A stretch of DNA of 40,710 nt from Rhizomucor pusillus. Lineage: Eukaryota > Mucoromycota > Mucoromycetes > Mucorales > Lichtheimiaceae. The stretch is taken from contig FWWN02000691.1 in assembly GCA_900175165.2 (NCBI GenBank), forward strand, positions 1,103 through 41,812, in the 5' to 3' direction. The notes under the pieces are model-generated. The model was not told the origin of the DNA. It saw only the letters and a list, made by a program, of their open reading frames with translations, and did no database searches. The stretch's first letter is position 1; every line of letters begins with the position of its first letter. This document shows positions 9,933-20,808 of the stretch, in pieces. A program made the translations under genes and the position numbers.

Positions 9933-11322
9933 TTACGAGAGGAAAGGTCGCTTTTCCTCGTCTTGCTTCTTGTCCTCATTCCAGATCTGTTCGTCATCCT
10001 GGGATCTTTCGGCAACAGGCACAGCCATGTAGTCGGGTTGGAAAGAGCCCATGATCATATTACGCATGGCTAATGCCAGGGCAAATACGCCGGCAACGAA
10101 ACCTCCAGTAATGAGGCCCTGGACAACAGCGGTTTGGCTGTTCCACCAGTCGACGATAGGATCCACCAAAGCACTGGCACATCCCTTGCTACCTGCATGG
10201 TCAGCAGCAAGCAAAGGGGTAGCTATTAAACACGGGATTAGAGTGTGTGTGTGATATTTTTTTTTCTGTCTGATATAATCGTACCTTGCTTGTCAACATA
10301 GATCTCCTGAGCTGGTTCTTCAGAGGTGATAGCAGGGCCAGGAAGCAAGAATCCACTGAGCGGGTCGGGGTACCACTTGCGGACAGCACCGTCTTCGAAT
10401 ACATCCAGGATCTGCTGGCCAACTTCAGTCTGCACGACCTCCTCGCCGTTAATCTCTACGATCTTCTCCTGGACATCAATTCGGCGGAATGTCATGCCAT
10501 CTTCAGTCTTCATTTCGTCGACGATGGAAGCAGTAACCTCGACGGTTGCGAGACCGACATCGAAGCTATCTGCTAGCAATGAGGCATCTTCTTCCGATGC
10601 AACTGTCAATTTTTCGGGATTGGCAGCGATTTGGGCTTCTACTTGAATGTTGTTGACACCAATTTCGACAGGAACACCGTTGCAGTGAAGCTAAAAAATA
10701 GAACCAACTTTGATTAATTAACTGTGCATCTACGGAATGCATAGTACAAAAATTTAACTTGCCTGGTTTTCGATGACATCGAAGGTCACTTGAACCGCCA
10801 TTACACGCTCCGCAACAATAGCACCATCATCGTCCACCAAATCGTCTGTGCGGCTCACTGTGACGTACAAATGCTCGTTGCTGCCTTGGCCAGTGGGTGC
10901 TTCGCTCAAATCCACAGAGGTCACTGAGATGTCCTCCATAGGGGCCGCGTAGACTCCAATGGCTAAAGTGACAAAATGAATGCGCAGTTTCAATCATCAC
11001 AAGCACAGACCACGTGAGCCCGGTGATACCAAAAGCGTCATGCAGTGAGGGTAGTGGGAGAGGAAAAAAAAGACGAAACAAAATACGGAGGGATGCCGCG
11101 TCGAGAAGAAAAAAAGTGACAAAATGAGTGAATATTAAATATGAAAAATTCCAGCAAATCCAAGGAGGTAGGTAGGTTGGTCGTCGGTAGATTGATAAGC
11201 GAAGGACAAGCATTCGTCAGTCCCGTCCATTCCGTTACATGTGTCAAGAATCGTTACGGCAACAATGACTTACCGGCAGTGGCCAAAAGTCCCGCTAGAG
11301 ACAGTGCTTTCGAAAACTTCAT
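9933..11322 (-). CDS. Type I membrane protein with signal peptide and short cytosolic tail, unknown function
   Basis: Four exons on the minus strand (11322-11274, 10962-10763, 10690-10285, 10192-9933) give 304 residues in perfect phase. Residues 1-22 are a signal peptide (MKFSKALSLAGLLATA...YAAP). A lumenal or extracellular region of about 220 residues, acidic and rich in beta-like segments (DISVTSVDLSEAPTG; VEVTASIVDEMK), follows. Then comes one transmembrane helix near 245-268 (LITGGFVAGVFALALAM) and a 36-residue acidic/basic tail. The tail has YMAV, a possible Y-x-x-hydrophobic sorting signal. Intron 1 is long (311 bp). Intron 2 is GC-AG (GCAAGT). The start is fixed by the signal peptide after a CT-rich leader. 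It is probably a secretory-pathway or plasma-membrane protein, and no named family is recognised. Confidence 0.8.
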
Positions 11323-12014
11323 TGTGTGTAGTAAAATCTCTTTCTTTCTGGAAAGGAAGAGGGAAAGAGTGAGAAAAGTAGGGAAAAAGGGAAAAGTGAA
11401 TGCAGCACTCGGCACAGTTGAGAGCTGCTTGAAACACCTCCTCCCTTTCCTGGGGTCGGAACAAACTTGCCTCAATTGGGCTTGGCATCAACAAACTGGC
11501 AAGGTGCCCAATAGCAAAACTAGTCTTTATTTTTTTTCTCTCTCGCTAGAGAGACGAACTATCTTGCAACGATGGATATGATAGACTCAAGGTTAGCGAC
11601 AAAATCCACTGTCTTCTTGAGTATCAAAAATAATTCTCCTGGACTCCAACATGCGCAGCGAGTTAAGTGACGCATACAAATTGGATGGGAAAAGTTTATA
11701 TCCTTTGACTTTCAGACATATGATAAATGATGTCTGTAAAAGCTATGGAAATCTCAAAGGGCGAAAGCTTAGTGATGTACTTCGTACAGTTTTAACATGC
11801 AATGTTTGTCTGTGAAGCTGATAAGCAGCCTTGAAACGATAAGAGATGGAAATAATTTTCTCTGATATGAAAATCTATTTATACAGTAGATTTGTAGTGA
11901 AAAGAAATGAAATAAACAACAGCTCCACGTCAATATCGTTGTTTTGGGTTCATAAAAGTAAAATCTGTATCACTTCCTTTTCTTTTCAGATATCCCTCAA
12001 GTAGTTCACTGAAA
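11323..12014. other. Intergenic: promoter of the membrane-protein gene, then featureless DNA
   Basis: The first about 60 bases hold the CT-rich leader of the minus-strand membrane-protein gene. The rest has no open frame, splice pair or repeat that I can support. Confidence 0.45.
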
Positions 12015-14275
12015 TTATCCTTTGCTTTTTCTCCGGATCAAAACAGCTTCAAACATTCCTGCGAGACCACGCAGTTGTTGTTCCTGGATAACACACATAA
12101 GAGATGCCCACATATCTCTTTGAGTCGTTCAAAATCTGCTGCCAATTCAATGACATCCATACGGTATTCAATCCGAGTTCCATAAGTTTCCTCGTGTAAG
12201 AAGTACAATAGCTATAAAACGTCACTCTAATTCGAAAGGAAAGCGTTTGATTGTCGATTTGTAGCAATTTATGAATGATTGATTATCTGAACCTACCAGG
12301 CTGTTTGCTGAGGAAATCTAAATTTGTCGCTACGAGACAAAATGAATTCTTTGCAGTGCGACAAATGAATTTTTAGCTGCGCCTTAAAACTCTAGAAAGA
12401 CTGTACAAGTTTACAATATAGTTGAAGCGTGGTGGGATGATAATGATTAGCAAATTCATAAGGAGGAGGCAGGATCCAGCTGTACTAGGCCGCCCGAACA
12501 GTCGTCCTTTCGAGGCTTCATAGGAGTTGGCTTCAAAAACTTACTCAATGAGGTCCTTTTTACCCTAGCCTCTCCACCTTCAACCAAGCCATTGCTACTT
12601 TTCAGCTTCTTCAGCTTCAGAACCAAAATTACGTAGAACATACTTTCAGTTTCCAAAGAAATTTGATCATTTCCAAATTACTTCCCACCTCCGTGAGGCT
12701 CGTATTGTTTTCACATATTAAAGCCCTTCGAATGACAGTATCTGTCCATGTAAAGCCGACCTCATTACCCACGCTCGAAGACAGTTGTCTGCAGTAAAAA
12801 ATAAGGAAACGATAAGTAAACAGACAGAAGCTTCTTTGCCTCAAACGTAATCTTTACCGCTGGCATGGAGAAAAATTACAGAAAGAGTTTCCAGGAGCTT
12901 GGCGTCGGCATATTCGTACTTTTTCGAGATCGATTGCGGCATGCTATAACAACCAAAAGCATCTTTCACATGATTAAATACATGTCTTGCCAGGTCCTTA
13001 ACACCATATGGACTTGAGGCTTCCATCAAAAAAGCTGTATTTCCAAATTTGATGCTTCTAAATAGACAGTCGCATCGGCGTTGTACTTGTTGTAACCATT
13101 TGTGTCTGATTGTCGTATCCGATAGTGACAATCACTAGTCGTACCCACATACATGATCCCTCGCTATAATATTCTAGTCATTAGGACTTAGTACAAAGAC
13201 TTCCAATCTATGGTGACACTGCCGAGAGCGGGATCAGTAATTTACATTGCGTGTGGCACACTTAGAATTCGAGTATAAATATGGAGCGCCGTTGCAATCG
13301 TAATAAAGCTTTGATTCAGTCTCACTGGATTTATTCCTGTCGCCTTTGCTGTCACTTTTCTTGTTCCAAACACCCGCGATTGTACAGTGATGCTGCTAGC
13401 AGAATCGTTTCACCGACATTGAAGTTCAGGTAAATGTCATCTGGAGTCTCAATAAACTTGACGACTGTTAAGATGAGAGGCCATAGAACGAAGTGGCAAT
13501 AGGTGCTTTCAGATAGGTGTAAGTTGGCGTTCATTGTACTGTCATGGATGTTTTCGGAACTGCAGTGGAAGAGCAAATCAGTCAGTGCCATGCATATGAG
13601 GAGTCAATTATGCTCAATACGTTGGAAAAATCATACGTCCTTCTTCTTCCATTCGATGGTGGAGAGTGCTAATTCTGAATCGCGCATAACTATAGCAAGG
13701 TCTACTTTTCGACCGTACATGCACTCTCCTGCACTAATTCCGTACTTTTCTTTTATCGTTTCTCGAGCTTTCTTTATGCAACCTACTGTCGTCTCGTCCC
13801 TTTGATATGATGCTCATTAACTATAGCCTTTCGTGATAAAGAATATTCGAGATGCACTTACGTTTTGATTTTTAGCTTTTTTCTCCTTTTGGAATAGATA
13901 TCTTATCTGACCCTTTACATCTTCGGTAAACCTCATCTCGGATCTACTGCTTGTTTGGATTGCCAGTGTACTTGGTGTTGTTAAGAAAATGGCTGCGAGA
14001 CAAGGCCGAAAGATGGCACAATTAGTCATCGAAACCAGGAAGTTCATGCTGAAGATGTTTATAACATCTAACGTCGGCAACAAAAGTCCATCCAGCTCCA
14101 CAATGATGAATTCGGCACAACTTAGAAATGAACAAAGCACGGTCATGTCATCGGAGCCGGTGTATAGAGCGCGTCGCTTCGAGTTGTCTCCCAAAACGCG
14201 GGATCTAGAGTCGTCGAGATTGATCTCAACTCTTAAAGATGTCCAAGTACTTGTAAAGTTCATCGATATAGGCAA
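12015..14275 (-). pseudogene. Degraded copy B of the Mucoralean multi-copy gene family
   Basis: Reading the minus strand leftwards, recognisable blocks occur in several frames: a 152-codon open frame (14275-13817), YGRKVDLAIVMRDSE with ALSTIEWKKKD (about 13710-13620), SESTYCHFVLWPLI (near 13500), KWLQQVQRRCDCLFRSI with SSPYGVKDLARHVFNHV and LETLSVIFLHASGKD (13100-12845), then TFYSYCTSYTRKLMELG and the C-terminal DMWASLMCVIQEQQLRGLAG, ending at TAA 12015-12017. These blocks recur, from memory, in unnamed repetitive proteins of Mucorales. STIEWKKKD follows a VDLAIV strand, an arrangement like the D...E-x-K core of PD-(D/E)XK nucleases; that is inference. Many stops and frame changes show it is dead. 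Confidence 0.5.
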
Positions 14276-15000
14276 GTATATCCTGAAGAGATAATGGGAA
14301 AGTAACCGAGCGTAGCTTGATCATAGCATATACTCGTACATCGACGAGCGCTTCCGTAAAGAAAGTAATCGTTCGTCCTAGCAGATCGTCAATTAAGAGA
14401 AATAAAGATATAACATATTTGTGGAAATATACCAAGCGATTGGAAAGTATTGCTTAGTTAACTTTTGAGACGTCAATGCAGTCCTTTGCAAAGACAACAA
14501 GTCGAATCAGATCGATTACTTTTTCTTTGATTGATGCATCCTCTGTCTTTACTTCACCGAATATCAGATCGTTGTTGATATTCGGTGATCGGTAAGTATT
14601 CTGGTCTTGTCGTTACAACCAGGCTCGTTGCTTCTGACCTTCGCAATCGCATATTGCCATGGGCGTAAGAAAACCTGTCGTCGTTTTTCAGGCTCTGCTG
14701 ACGTATATAGTAGATCTGGCAACAGTACGCCGTGGTCTCATCCTTTCGTTGAAGTCTGCAATCACTAACATTCTCCAAAGGATATCCATCATCCTGATAG
14801 ACTGCGCCGATCACATCCTCCGGTAAAATCCATATCCTCCAAAAGCTCCAAACTGTCTTTCATGCAGATATAAGTAGAAGTAAACAACAAACGTCCACTC
14901 CGCAATGTCTGCACAGTCGTTTGGTACGGTCTGGTCCTCATCCAGTACATCAAAGAAACTCATTGGTAACAAATTGGATTCCGGAACGTATTCTTCCAAA
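14226..15000 (-). pseudogene. Degraded copy A of the same multi-copy family
   Basis: From about 15000 leftwards the minus strand reads YVPESNLLPMSFFDVLD and ADIAEWTFVVYFYLYLHERQ. After a frame change it reads LPEDVIGAVYQDDGYPLENV. After a second break at the hairpin 14554-14588 it reads NDLIFGEVKTEDASIKEK, DLIRLVVFAKDCIDVSKV and, past a stop, LVDVRVYAMIKLRSVTFP with LSLQDILAYIDELYKYL. The segment DLIFGEVK has the D-hydrophobic-G-E-x-K form of a PD-(D/E)XK core, matching the equivalent IEWKK block in copy B. The two copies lie head to tail, and copy A lacks a convincing N-terminus. Confidence 0.5.
14554..14588. repeat. Perfect 13-bp inverted repeat with 9-nt loop
   Basis: TCACCGAATATCA at 14554-14566 and TGATATTCGGTGA at 14576-14588 are exact reverse complements around a 9-base spacer. 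The hairpin lies exactly where the pseudogene reading frame changes, so it may be a scar of a small rearrangement rather than a functional structure. Confidence 0.75.
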
Positions 15001-15503
15001 CAAAATGGCAGGTTTTTCCATTGCGAATCCTTTGCCGAAACAGTATGCAGGTGTTACGTCTTTTGCAGGAGGAGTAATAAAGTGACTGAGACCACGTTCG
15101 ATTCTGATGGTTGTCCGAGAAAAAAAAAGATAAAAAGAACATTGAAAACTCTCAATCTTTACACGCCCCTATCAGCGGTTATATGAAAATTATTTCATTC
15201 TTCGTGTCTTCATGGTGCTGAAAGATACACAAACCCATCCTCTGTTTCTAGCTCAGATTTTATAGCCACTTAGAAGGAGGTGGTAAGGAGCCGAGCCCCT
15301 ATTTAACGGCGACTGAAAATAGTAGATTTCTCAGCCTTGTAACTTGTTTGTATAATGTATTTTCGTCTGCACATTACTCGCTAGACATGTGCAGACAATA
15401 AAACCAGCATTTGCTCCAAAAACTGTTTATACAACATTTCATTGAAGCGGAAATGGCAGTTAGAGAGTATCCAAGTTATCAAGCCATTGTGTTAAGTTAC
15501 TCT
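15001..15503. other. Intergenic spacer
   Basis: The spacer lies between copy A of the repeat family and the 3' end of the F-box/WD40 gene. There is no supported gene. The 3' UTR and polyadenylation region of the minus-strand F-box gene must lie here. Confidence 0.4.
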
Positions 15504-17149
15504 TCATGCTAGCTGTAGATCATATGCAAAGTCTAGTATCGTGATACGGTTATCCTGCCCAGCACTAACGTGGAATACACTCATTATAAGTTATTCACGG
15601 GAATTATACTACCTTCATCCATTTTTACCTGATGACCTGGGTCTCCGAGAGCATGGCATCAAAGATCCAAGCTTCCTGATGATTCTCGATACTTAGAATG
15701 CACTGCCCGGTGCGCTTATCCCAGATTTTCAGCTTGCGATCGTAGCTTCCTGTCACTATCCTGTCCTGTTTGCAAAATTAAAAGTTGAGAGACAGAGTTT
15801 TTCGTCGTCTGGAAACATTTGATATCATTTTATCATACCTTGTGAGAATGCACAGTGCGGACAAGTTGGTCGTGAGCATTCACAGTAGACAAGCAGGCTC
15901 CTGTTTCGATATCCCAGATTCTGAGGCATGTGTCCTGTCCGCCACTGTAAAGATATCGGCCATCCACTCGAGCGCAGGCGAGCCCTTGCTTGTGCCCCTC
16001 GAACGTTCGTAGACATTTGCCCGAGACGACGTCCCAGAGCTTGAGCGTGCAATCACCCGATGCTGTGACGACGTAACCGTTGTATTCTTGCAAGGCGTTG
16101 ACGGGACCTCTGTGTCCTAGGAGTTGCCTCGCTTGTTTACCTGACTGCTTGTCCCAGACACGAACGCTGCTGTCTCGAGACGCGGTGACAATCCATGTGT
16201 CCTGTACAATACATACGTCTAACACACCGCTTGTGTGCCCGCGAAGCTGAGCAACCATTTTTAAATCCGGCAGATCTTGCCAGATGATGCAAGTACTATC
16301 TGACGATCCGGATATCATCCACGGCTGCTGCGAACAAGTTGAGACAACACGCAGGCACAGCACACTCCCAGTGTGGCTAGTGCGGGTAGCAACGCATTCA
16401 TTCGTTCGCAAATCCCATACTTTGATGGATGTATCGCGGCTACCGCTAACGAGGTAGTGTTGATATCGAACTATGCAGTAGATGCCGTCGGTGTGTCCCG
16501 TCAGGTATCGTGTCTTTGCCGTCCCGGTCTTCCATCGTTTTGAGAGCATCAGATGGTTCCGGTACAGCTGGAACGCGTCTGCTTGTGGATGGCAGGTTTG
16601 CGTGAAATGCATCTGCAAAAGCAGCTTCCACAGCCGGTTGTTGCCTGGCGTGCCTGGCTCGCACAGCAAATGGAAATGTTTGCATGTTTGTGACAGTCGC
16701 ATGATGCTTGTACAGTCAAGCTGCTGCAGCACCAGATGCACTAGCTCCAACGGTAGTTGTTCAATGTGACACGGTGCTGTCGGTGCAACGGCTGCTGGCG
16801 CTGCTACTGCTGTTCTCAGACAAACGATGTTTACAGCTTTTGACTTATCAACAATTCACTTACAAGCACTGCATTGCTGCTGCTGCTGCTTCTGCGACCT
16901 GAAATTTATTACGCTGCGGAACTTATTAAAGGGGAATCGTCCACGTAGCAGTGCTGTGCGTAGCGTGCATCTGCTGCTGCTGCTGTTGTTGTTGTTGTTG
17001 CTATTGTCGTTGTAGCTGTCATTGCTGCTGCTGTTGTTGCTAACTGCTGCAATGGATTCTTGTTCGCGGGGGATGATTGTTACTGAATTGCTCTTGTGAT
17101 AACTGCAAGCATGATGGTGGTGCTCGCTTTTGAAAAGAAAGGAAAACAT
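15504..17149 (-). CDS. F-box/WD40-repeat protein (SCF ubiquitin ligase substrate receptor)
   Basis: Four exons (17149-16864, 16809-15839, 15765-15629, 15564-15504) give 484 residues. The N-terminal about 95 residues are low complexity (poly-Asn, poly-Ser and a QQQQQ run encoded by CTG/CAG repeats). An F-box follows near 113-155 (IEQLPLELVHLVLQQLD). Seven WD40 blades with GH...WD signatures follow, including LTGHTDGIYCI...IKVWDL and FEGHKQGLACA...LRIWDI. The last blade (ISAGQDNRITILDF) is completed only by splicing the final 61-nt exon. By family it is a Cdc4/Fbxw7/Met30-type adaptor that recruits phosphorylated targets to an SCF E3 ligase. The start at 17149 is the downstream Met after a break in composition; a Met at 17182 is an alternative. 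Confidence 0.9.
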
Positions 17150-17599
17150 TTTAGAAGCTTTTCTATGGACGAGCGCGGGCATAATATCGTCAGTAAAGTG
17201 GAAAGAAGGCAGCACGAGGAATGATGTAAATTTTCCGAGATTGCTAAGCGAGAAAAACATCCTTGTCGCGCATATACTGTTATCTTCAAGACCAACATTC
17301 ACCTATATTCTCGACAAGATCTACGATGAAGAATTCTTTTGAAGAAAACCGCAGCATATTTATGTACAACAAAGCACCATGTTTGAAACGTACTCTTCCG
17401 TTCTCCTTTATCGCAAACAATGTAGTTTATATAATAGTTATACTAATCCAATCTATCCGTTTGTTTCCGTGATTTATTACGCATGTTTGCAAAACGCGAT
17501 TTTGTCGATTTACAGCATATCAGCTACCCCCACTAGGTGGTACATGATTGAACCTGAGCTTGTAGCGGGCTAAAGAGAAAATTTTTTTCGCGCGGGCAG
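17150..17599. other. Divergent intergenic region
   Basis: This is the upstream region of the minus-strand F-box/WD40 gene on one side and of the F-box pseudogene on the other. Open frames here are extensions of neighbours or short noise. No other feature is supported. Confidence 0.4.
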
Positions 17600-17608
17600 T
17601 ATAAAAAG
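17600..17608 (+). promoter_or_regulatory. TATA box of the F-box pseudogene locus
   Basis: TATAAAAAG sits in a GC-rich flank (gcgcgggcag before, cgcggtgg after), followed by a CT-rich segment and a possible GTAAAT donor. This is a convincing core promoter pointing right, about 330 bp before the pseudogene ATG at 17931, which suggests a 5' UTR intron. Confidence 0.45.
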
Positions 17609-17930
17609 AACGCGGTGGCTTTATTTCCTTCTTTCAGTCCTTTCTTTTCTGTTGTCAACAACAACCGTAAAAGGTAAATATCTAACATCTCTTTGAAAAG
17701 AGGAGGAGGATATCACTTGGAGGATGAGATTATGCTGGCACCAGTCCGAGCCAAGATATGAAGGACAGCATAAAGTACGGGAACTCACTTTAACTGCAAC
17801 ACTCGAGTTTCCCTGACTTGTGATATGTGACTCTTGAGGGGCGGATTTTTGGGGGAGACAAACCATGCTTTAAAATAGCAAGTACTTACCCACTGCTCTT
17901 TCTCGCACTAGCTTGTTATCTTCTCTCTAT

Positions 17931-18607
17931 ATGCTCACGACTTTACCGAGAGAGACCTTCCTCCAAGTTTGTGACTATCTGGGAATGGACAGTGTATCCA
18001 GACTGGCCCGGGTATGTCGATACATGAATGAGACGATGAAAGACTATAATGTATTTGATTCGGATCGGTTGGATCGTGATTGACGATGGAGTCATTCGAT
18101 AAGGTATAGCAAGATGTTTGGTGAGGAATTCAGACGTGGTGAATCTATCCCGTACGCAGGTCACGCATTGCGGTGCTTATTACATTGTACTATCTTGTGA
18201 GAGGGTGCATCGCGTGCGGATCATCAATTGCGCGGGAGTGTATGAGACGGAATTGACCAGGATGTTGGTTATCCTCTGCAAAAATAGCAGCTCGCCAATC
18301 CGACCATTGACTCTTTGAGTTTGGTCGGTCTCGTAAACCGATGAGTGATCAGTTCACTGAGACTCTCAAACGCGTCTACCCATCATTGACTCTACAAAGA
18401 TGGTTTTGCCGCTCACATCCGCCCAACCTGGAAGAATTTCATCGCATGAGTATCAATGATCCAGATCAAGTAACTTGCCATGAATGTTTTGAAATGACAC
18501 GCAAAGAAGCTTGCATTGATCGTCGTTTGGCTACCTGCTGTCAATCTGTATCAGGCGATAGAATGTGTCTAGGTTGTGTTGATGACAACTCTGTTGAATA
18601 TCTTTAA
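17931..18607 (+). pseudogene. F-box protein, disabled
   Basis: ATG 17931 opens an F-box (TLPRETFLQVCDYLGMDSV followed by SRLARVCRYMNETM). In frame there is a TGA at 18081-18083, after which the same frame continues (RWSHSIRYSKMFGEEFRRGE) to a second TGA at 18198. The reading then moves to another frame (VHRVRIINCAGVYETELTRM), then to a third (MSDQFTETLKRVYP) that ends at TAA 18605-18607. The last part has a Cys-rich cluster (CHECFEMTRKEACIDRR...CC...CLGC). AATAAA follows at 18614. The order and spacing match an F-box protein with an LRR-like middle, so the stops and shifts are lesions. Undetected introns could explain the later shifts but not the first TGA. Confidence 0.6.
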
Positions 18608-18619
18608 AAATGGAATAAA

Positions 18620-19123
18620 AAGTGGATTATGCTTTTTCCAATCTTTCTCTTGTTGCCCATCATGGTTGCAGCGTCGCGAGGACGGTTAGACTGTCTTTAT
18701 TACAAGTAATCAGGTCATAACAGAAAGCCGTGGGGAGGCCAATCATCATCCATATAACTTGCGCTGCTTCATTGAAGACTCTATTATATGGCAGTCCTTA
18801 CGATAGCCCGTACATCGCTTGCACCCTTTCTTCCAGTTCCATATTGAGAAAAAAAGGAGGAGAAAGCTACCCTCATCTCCTCGGGTGCAAGACTTCTAGA
18901 CCGCATCAAATCGAGCATGGACTCCATCTTTCCTATGCTCTACGAAAACTAGAATGCTCAATGATAGGTCTCAAACGGGCTCCCTGGAGAACCCGTTGCT
19001 AAATGTATACAGGCAGTAATTAATTGTCGCCCAATCAGGCACGCTTGTCAAACCGAGACCAGAAAGAGCGGTTCCTATTCCCTCCTATTTTTATCCAACG
19101 CTTCTCTTTCCATTCGTTTCGAC
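18620..19123. other. Intergenic, promoter side of the EXORDIUM-like gene
   Basis: No gene is supported. The last about 60 bases (ttcctattccctcctatttttatcc and onwards) are pyrimidine-rich and form the leader of the gene at 19124. Confidence 0.4.
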
Positions 19124-20214
19124 ATGTTGTTAAAGACTCTGGGTGTGCTGTTGCTTTCCAGTGCCATCGGTCTTGCCAATGCTCAGAATACGACCAGCAG
19201 CAACAGCAACTCGACTATTACACCGATTGCTTCTCAGTATGGGGATCAATTCAAGAATGCTGGTGGCAAAATCCTCCACGACACTGTAAATGGTAATAAA
19301 TAATCCAGGTCGATCGAGTTCTGGACCGGGAACACTGAATCTCGCCTTTAGTATATATTATCTTTTATGGCGACTGGACGTCATCTGAATCGCAGGCCGA
19401 GCAAACGACGTTCATGAACTTTGTCGACAATGTATCGTCGACGCCTTGGTTCTCGACCTGTAAGTCCGCAAAAGTTGTTGGGCATTTACACAGATTGTAG
19501 TAACGGTTGCTTTGCAGTCAAGGAATACACGGATAGCAACGGAAACAAAGTAACCGGTCCATTGAACGTTGCAGCAGCCGTTGCAGACAGCGGAAGCCAC
19601 GGATTATCGTTGACAGACACTAACACACACAAGCAAATTGTGCTCGATGCAGTCAATTCGGGCTACTTGTCGGCTACCAATTCGTTAGATAGCAACGGTG
19701 TCTACGTTATCATGGCAGGAAGCAACGTCAACGACAGCCAGTTCTGCCACACAAACTGCGGCTACAACAGCTACAGCGACGAGTTCCAATACATGTTCAT
19801 TGGATATCCCGGCACATGCTCCGAGACGTAAGTTTTGAGTCCATTGATGTGTATATATTTGCATTCGATAGTTAACTCGCGCCTCACAGCTGCATTCCAC
19901 CTGTTATCAACTCCACCTCGCCTAACGAATCACCATCCATCGACGCTGCAGTTACTATCTTTTCCCACGAGATCCAGGACCTGCTCACTGATCCTCGCAA
20001 TGACGCTTGGATCATCCAGGCAAACGGCGGAACTATTGAATTGGGCGACTTTTGTGCTGGCCAGAATGTGTCCCAAGCCCAGTGGTTTGGAACGTTACAG
20101 CAGGACGAGCAAAAGAACAATTCAAACTACAACATCCAGGTTGGCGACAAAAAGTACTTGGTGCAAACAGTTTACAGCATGGAAAAGAAAGAATGTGTTC
20201 TTTCAGACGAGTAG
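19124..20214 (+). CDS. Secreted EXORDIUM / phosphate-induced protein 1 (Phi-1) family protein
   Basis: Four exons (19124-19292, 19352-19459, 19518-19827, 19890-20214) give 303 residues with all phases consistent. Residues 1-20 are a signal peptide, then a Ser/Thr/Asn-rich linker. The family core follows: VYIIFYGDWTSSESQ near residue 57, NFVDNVSSTPWFST, GVYVIMAGSNVNDSQFC, CHTNCGYNSY, then FSHEIQDLLTDPRNDAWI with the HE pair, and a C-terminal region with GDFCAGQN. Conserved cysteines fit an extracellular protein. In plants the family is linked to growth and phosphate response; the fungal role is not known. It may be an enzyme or wall-associated protein, because the HE motif suggests metal binding, which is inference. 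Confidence 0.88.
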
Positions 20215-20760
20215 ACAGCGTAACTTAAGCACCGTATATAATATACCCAAAGACTGTGAAGCGAATTACGGATCTTTTCTTTCCTTTGTCCCCGAGAAGT
20301 ATATAAAAAAAGAGATTTCATTAAAGCTGTATAGTATTTACATTGAATCGTTTTCGATTGGAGTTGTAAACGCATTCATAAGAGTGTTCTGTTGCAAATG
20401 AGATATGAAAACAAATGTCATGATATACAAATGCTTGGTCCTCTTTGCCCGTCCATGTTGGCTTGGAAGCTTTTAAGTTGATCTATCATTGTATATACTG
20501 TAAACTTGATTAGTATTCCCGGCAGTTCTGCATCCAATTCGCTTGTATGATACCGTTGGATATCGGTTTCTCAGGCCGGTACTCACAGGCTCTAATTCAA
20601 AGTCATGATATAACAGAAGCATGATCCAATACATACATGCGCACGGGCCATGATGTCGCACAACAGGAAACAGCGAAAAGACGCAGGCTATCTTTTGAAT
20701 ATAAATACATCATGCGCAGTTTCAAGAACTCATTAAAGGATTGCATGATGCACATGTGCA

Positions 20761-20808
20761 CATACATACATACATACATACATACATACATACATACATA
20801 CATACATA
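20761..20808. repeat. (CATA)12 microsatellite
   Basis: Twelve perfect CATA units lie at 20761-20808, directly after the palindrome tgcacatgtgca. This is likely a polymorphic marker. No function is implied. Confidence 0.95.
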
